DNA of 18,205 nucleotides from an uncultured Collinsella sp. (GTDB taxonomy: Bacteria; Actinomycetota; Coriobacteriia; Coriobacteriales; Coriobacteriaceae): positions 1 through 18,205 of the forward strand of contig CABUTP010000008.1 in assembly GCA_902494545.1 (NCBI GenBank), given 5' to 3'. Below the pieces are notes generated by a model. That model was not told the origin of the DNA and made no database searches. It saw only the letters and a list, made by a program, of their open reading frames with translations. Shown piece after piece: positions 15,467-18,205 of the stretch. A program made the position numbers and the translations under genes. Numbering within the stretch: position 1 is the stretch's first letter; each line of letters begins with the position of its first letter.

Positions 15467-15598
15467 GGGCCCGTGCTGGACTTAGTTTTCAGAACGTCCT
15501 CGACCATGGAAACCCCCTTATCCTGCTCCTTCGGAGCTGCGGATAAGGGGGTTTCCTGGTCTGCGGAATGTTCTGAAAACTAAGTCCAGCACGGGCCC
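15467..15598 (+). repeat. Giant hairpin element 1 (29-bp perfect arms, internal boxes)
   Basis: Outer arms 15467-15495 and 15570-15598 are perfect 29-bp reverse complements, starting GGGCCCGTGCTGG. Inside the arms lie box A GTCCTCGACCAT (15496-15507), a 16-bp inner stem (GGAAACCCCCTTATCC at 15508-15523 against 15541-15556), a 17-nt loop containing TTCG (15530-15533) with its own GCTCC/GGAGC pairing, and box B CTGCGGAAT (15561-15569). GACCA (15502-15506) also pairs with TGGTC (15557-15561), leaving GTCCTC opposite TGCGGAAT as a conserved internal loop. It starts 15 bp after oppF and lacks a U-tract, so it is not an ordinary terminator. Its orientation is defined by the boxes. Confidence 0.85.
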
Positions 15599-15608
15599 TG
15601 AGTTACCG

Positions 15609-15638
15609 CCGCAGGGGGGGGGCGATTCCTTGATCGCT
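15609..15638 (-). repeat. Decayed element fragment with G9 run
   Basis: On the minus strand this reads GAGCGATC...ATCGCCCCCCCCC CTGCGG. The same order, an inner-stem GAGCGAT, ATCGC, C-run and CTGCGG, is seen in giant hairpin 2. The outer arms and box A are missing. The nine-base G run is at 15614-15622. Confidence 0.4.
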
Positions 15639-15663
15639 CACTTAATCTAATAGGAAAGATAGT

Positions 15664-15689
15664 GAGGCCGGAGCTTTAGCTCCGGCCTC
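15664..15689. repeat. Perfect 12-bp hairpin
   Basis: GAGGCCGGAGCT (15664-15675) and AGCTCCGGCCTC (15678-15689) with a 2-base centre. It is followed by CTTATATAAG, giving a U-poor tail. It may be the actual, weak, end signal of the opp operon or act in both directions. Confidence 0.5.
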
Positions 15690-15718
15690 CTTATATAAGG
15701 GCTCGGCAAAGCCGAGCC
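15689..15718. repeat. Palindrome CCTTATATAAGG plus 8-bp hairpin
   Basis: CCTTATATAAGG (15689-15700) is a perfect 12-bp dyad. It is joined directly to GGCTCGGC-AAA-GCCGAGCC (15700-15718), a perfect 8-bp hairpin with a 3-base loop. Function is not evident. Confidence 0.5.
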
Positions 15719-15779
15719 GCTAAATTTGTATCAGCCCTCAGAACATGTTTGAGAACTGTGCCTGAAGTACGTATTTGCA

Positions 15780-15904
15780 GGCCCCGTATCGGTGTTGCCT
15801 CCCGGCGCATTCCGCAGGGGGAGCGATATTTCGCAGCACGAAGTGCGTAGCAAAATATCGCTCATGCCCGAGGACGCGCCGGGAGGCAACACCGATACGG
15901 GGCC
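15780..15904 (-). repeat. Giant hairpin element 2 (same design, opposite orientation)
   Basis: Outer arms 15780-15808 and 15876-15904 are perfect 29-bp reverse complements, starting GGCCCCGTATCGG. Read on the minus strand: arm, box A GTCCTCGGGCAT (15875-15864), inner stem GAGCGATATTTTGC (15863-15850) against 15834-15821 with one G-T pair, a 15-nt loop with TTCG inside GCAC/GTGC, then CCC and box B CTGCGGAAT (ending 15809), and the second arm. GGG after GTCCTC pairs with CCC before TGCGGAAT. The design and arm length match element 1, although arm and inner-stem sequences differ. Confidence 0.85.
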
Positions 15905-15961
15905 GGACATATAGATCTACCTGCGCATTTACAAATTCGTAAACTTTTTTCTAAAAAGTGC

Positions 15962-15991
15962 TTGCACAGTTCTCGAATCATAGGTTATTAT
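15962..15991 (+). promoter_or_regulatory. tRNA-Leu promoter
   Basis: TTGCAC (15962-15967), an 18-bp spacer and TATTAT (15986-15991) lie about 60 bp upstream of the mature tRNA, preceded by an AT-rich stretch with T- and A-runs (15948-15958) that could act as an UP element. The -35 matches the consensus only in its first three bases. Confidence 0.5.
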
Positions 15992-16048
15992 CTTCCTCGT
16001 TGAACGCGCGGGTCCGACAAAACGAACCGTGAATCAACAACATAGCAT

Positions 16049-16138
16049 GTCGGAGTGGCGGAATTGGCAGACGCGCTAGCTTGAGGTGCTAGTGACCGCT
16101 TTTTGGTCATGCGGGTTCAAGTCCCGCCTCCGACACCA
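16049..16138 (+). tRNA. tRNA-Leu (anticodon GAG)
   Basis: A complete class II tRNA with encoded CCA. Acceptor stem GTCGGAG (16049-16055) pairs with CTCCGAC (16128-16134), followed by discriminator A and CCA (16136-16138). Anticodon stem CTAGC/GCTAG encloses loop TTGAGGT with anticodon GAG at 16083-16085, reading CUC and CUU. The long variable arm TGACC-GCTTTTT-GGTCA is typical of leucine tRNAs, and the T arm is GCGGG-TTCAAGT-CCCGC. A terminator follows directly. CUC is the main leucine codon in the glycolytic genes nearby, so this tRNA serves a frequent codon. Confidence 0.96.
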
Positions 16139-16149
16139 TCGCATTTGAG

Positions 16150-16171
16150 AAGCCTCTTCGGAGGCTTTTTT
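16150..16171 (+). terminator. tRNA-Leu terminator
   Basis: AAGCCTC-TTCG-GAGGCTT, a 7-bp stem capped by a TTCG tetraloop, followed by a T-run to 16171. It lies 11 bp after the tRNA CCA end. Confidence 0.92.
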
Positions 16172-16197
16172 GTTACCGATAGACGGTGAGGTCCACG

Positions 16198-18205
16198 ATG
16201 GAAACGCTTGAGCGCAACGAGTGGGCAGACGTTGCCCAACTGGTCGAGATCACGAGCGATGCTGTCATCATCTGTGAGCTCGACGGAACCATTCTGCATG
16301 TGAATAATCGTTTGCTCGACCTGATGTGCGAGGAACGCGCTGACGTCATCAGCGGTGATGTCAAAGACGTTCTGTACTCGTCTGCCTTTGAGCGCGCGAC
16401 CGAACATCGTCTACCGTTTGAGACCGATGGCTCCGAGAGCGAGCTGATGCTCAAGCTGAGCGACGGGTCCTTTATTCCCGTCTTGGTTCGCGCAGGTTCC
16501 GTTACGCCTCCGCGTATCTTTGGACGTCGTGCACCGCGTGTCCTGGTGGCGCTTCACAGCATCGAAGAGCAGTATTCCCACGATCGTCAGCTCAAACGTG
16601 CGCTATCGGAGCTTAGGGTGGCGAATAAACGCCTTTCGGGTACCCTTTCGGTCATTATGAGTACCGTGGGCTCCGATGAGCTCCCCAGCTTGCTCGATAC
16701 CGTTTTGAATCAGCTCGTTGGAACGCTCGATGCCTCCGGTGCGGCTATCTATTTTTCCGAGAGCGGCGGCTTTAAGCTCCGCGGTGTTTCTAGGGAGCTT
16801 GAGGATAGCTATCTGCCCGAGTTTATGCCGTACGGCGCGGGCATTCCGACCTACGTGCTTCGCGAGTCGCGTGCCTGTCGCCTGTCGATTCAGCAGGACC
16901 TTGAGGGCGACCGGGTTGCTTCGGGTATGTTCATGGATTTGGACAATCGTTCCAAGCACTTGCTGCGCGTGCAGGATATGCCCCCGTATCGCAGCGAGAT
17001 CTGTCTTCCCGTGTTTTACGGCACGCAGGTCCTTGGCGTGTTGGAAGTTGGCTGGAAACGCCCCCAGGCGCCACTTGCCTATGACGTGAACGTGCTCGAG
17101 GTCATCTGCGATTATCTGTCTATTCAGCTGGTCGGCATGGCGTCGAGCTTACGTTCGCGCCGCACGGCGGAGCTCGGCCGCTCGCTCAATTTGCTGCGCG
17201 ACGAACTGTTTACCTATCTCGATGATCCCGTTGCCGCTTCGCGAGCGGTGTCGACGGAAATCTGCACGGTGCTCAATTGTCATTTCTGCCCCGTGGAGTA
17301 TGATGCGGGCCTCGAAACCTATGTCATCGATTTTGAGGGCGGCAGTCGTGTGGCGCTGCCGGACGATCCGGAGTCACTCTTCTTTTCTGTCACGGCGCCA
17401 GCAGCGCGCCTGGGGGCAGCCCCCGACGGGTTTGAGACATCGGTGTTGGGCGGGACGAGCGCTGACGACATCAAGCACGTGCGCCTTACACGTGTGGACG
17501 AATCCACGTCTATGGGTTCATGGTTGAGGGCCCACGGCCTACCGTGTCAGGGGCTTTATGTCGACTCCGGCATCGAAGCGGGGCGCTACCACTCGGAAGC
17601 GGATGGCAAACGAAGCAACGATGCGATTGTTCCCGCTGATATCGCCAAGGGGCCGACGAGGCGCGCTTTGCTGCTCCGCGATGGCAGCCAAGAACCAATT
17701 GACGACCTTGAATACGACTACCTGGTGCATCTGGCGCATGACTTTGAGCTGATCTATGAAGACGAGTCTCAAAAGCGCGAAGAGCGTCATATCGCTCAGA
17801 CGCTTCAGATTGGCATGAGAAATTCGCTTGGTGACGTTCCGGGCATTGCAACCGATTCGGTATACCTATCGGCAACGAATTCTGCGTTGGTCGGCGGCGA
17901 CTTCTATACGCTTGTCCGTCTTCCCGACGATTGTGCCGTAATGATTTTGGGCGATGTATCCGGCAAGGGGATTGAGGCGGCGTCGATGTCGGCGCTCGTC
18001 AAGACGGCGCTGACGGCCTATGCCTGGGAGGGTGCAGGGCCTGCCCGTATGGCACGCTCGCTCAATAGCATGCTCATGGGCTTTTCGAGGGTCGAGACGT
18101 TTGTGACGGCGTTTATCGCCAAGATCGATCTTAAAGCGGGCCGCGCTACTTATTGCTCTGCGGGACATCCTCCCACTATGGTCATTAGGCCGTCGTCGAC
18201 GCCGC
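16198..18205 (+). CDS. PAS-GAF-PP2C (SpoIIE/RsbU-type) serine phosphatase, 3' end beyond window
   Basis: The frame is open for 669 codons to the right edge without a stop. Residues about 10-115 form a PAS-like sensor (EITSDAVIICELDGTILHVN), 150-318 a GAF-like domain (LPSLLDTVLNQLVGTLDASG, then LPVFYGTQVLGVLEVGW), and 330-510 a less clear, possibly second GAF-like region. A short helical linker (EERHIAQTLQIGM) leads into the PP2C phosphatase, which shows VGGDFYT with metal-binding Asp568, GDVSGKG with Asp586, ETFVTAFIA and YCSAGHPPT. Such proteins dephosphorylate anti-sigma-factor antagonists (RsbV/SpoIIAA type) in response to signals; the sensed cue and partners are unknown. There is no membrane segment, so it is cytoplasmic. 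GGTGAGG at 16185-16191 sets the start. Only 26 bp separate it from the tRNA terminator. The missing end should hold the last PP2C metal residues and perhaps another domain. Confidence 0.9.
   Translation, partial: METLERNEWADVAQLVEITSDAVIICELDGTILHVNNRLLDLMCEERADVISGDVKDVLYSSAFERATEHRLPFETDGSESELMLKLSDGSFIPVLVRAGSVTPPRIFGRRAPRVLVALHSIEEQYSHDRQLKRALSELRVANKRLSGTLSVIMSTVGSDELPSLLDTVLNQLVGTLDASGAAIYFSESGGFKLRGVSRELEDSYLPEFMPYGAGIPTYVLRESRACRLSIQQDLEGDRVASGMFMDLDNRSKHLLRVQDMPPYRSEICLPVFYGTQVLGVLEVGWKRPQAPLAYDVNVLEVICDYLSIQLVGMASSLRSRRTAELGRSLNLLRDELFTYLDDPVAASRAVSTEICTVLNCHFCPVEYDAGLETYVIDFEGGSRVALPDDPESLFFSVTAPAARLGAAPDGFETSVLGGTSADDIKHVRLTRVDESTSMGSWLRAHGLPCQGLYVDSGIEAGRYHSEADGKRSNDAIVPADIAKGPTRRALLLRDGSQEPIDDLEYDYLVHLAHDFELIYEDESQKREERHIAQTLQIGMRNSLGDVPGIATDSVYLSATNSALVGGDFYTLVRLPDDCAVMILGDVSGKGIEAASMSALVKTALTAYAWEGAGPARMARSLNSMLMGFSRVETFVTAFIAKIDLKAGRATYCSAGHPPTMVIRPSSTP

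Larger units (their letters stand above)
15453..16048. other. Gene-free, structure-rich spacer
   Basis: No convincing coding frame occurs in these 596 bp; the open frames that cross it are carried by the palindromes. In order it holds giant hairpin 1 (15467-15598), a G9 run with a decayed element fragment (15609-15638), two small perfect hairpins around a 12-bp palindrome (15664-15718), an AT-rich stretch, giant hairpin 2 (15780-15904), and the tRNA-Leu promoter and leader (15962-16048). Confidence 0.8.

Noticed and set aside
15467..15598. Ordinary intrinsic terminator of the opp operon
   Set aside because: The stem is far too long and is not followed by a T-run (TGAGTTACC follows).
15467..15904. 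Integron attC sites
   Set aside because: attC sites conserve their outer core sites (GTTRRRY/RYYYAAC) and have imperfect arms with extrahelical bases; these elements have perfect arms and conserved boxes in the middle, and no integrase or cassette is near.
15453..16048. A CRISPR array
   Set aside because: There are no regularly spaced direct repeats; the repeats are inverted and modular, and no cas genes are present.

Overview
The window looks like chromosomal DNA of a high-GC, low-oxygen actinobacterium of the Coriobacteriia, most likely Collinsella or a close relative. This rests on the actinobacterial order rapZ-whiA-gap-pgk-tpiA...secG, an arginine form of the RapZ P-loop, a Bacillus-like gpmI added to the glycolytic run, and strong GGAGG ribosome sites. 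The species is an inference. All genes called lie on the plus strand.

Left part (1-2983): the 3' end of a ROK-family sugar kinase is followed by nanE, together suggesting N-acetylmannosamine/sialic acid catabolism. rapZ and whiA come next, 6 bp apart, with no yvcK between them. Middle part (2984-7915): gap has its own AT-rich promoter region containing a 14-bp palindrome and ends at a strong terminator. It is followed by a tight pgk-tpiA-gpmI run (8-bp overlap, then a 5-bp gap). Together these encode glyceraldehyde-3-phosphate to 2-phosphoglycerate conversion plus triose-phosphate isomerisation.

At 7919-8890 a single-gene mobile element sits between gpmI and secG: a Y1/HUH REP-associated transposase bracketed by 33-bp inverted repeats. 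secG (Sec translocase subunit) follows with its own terminator. Positions 9510-15452 hold a complete oligopeptide/dipeptide ABC importer (lipoprotein, two permeases, two ATPases) in the order A-B-C-D-F, with a hairpin between the binding protein and the first permease.

Positions 15453-16048 contain no gene but are full of secondary structure. Two giant hairpins (132 and 125 nt) each have 29-bp perfect outer arms. The arms differ between the two, yet both carry the same internal boxes (GTCCTCGNNCAT and CTGCGGAAT), a TTCG loop and similar outer ends (GGSCCCGT), in opposite orientation. This is the most unusual signal in the window. A G9 run with a decayed third copy and two smaller perfect hairpins lie between them. 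A tRNA-Leu(GAG) with promoter and terminator follows. The window ends inside a PAS-GAF-PP2C (SpoIIE/RsbU-type) phosphatase gene that starts 26 bp after the tRNA terminator.
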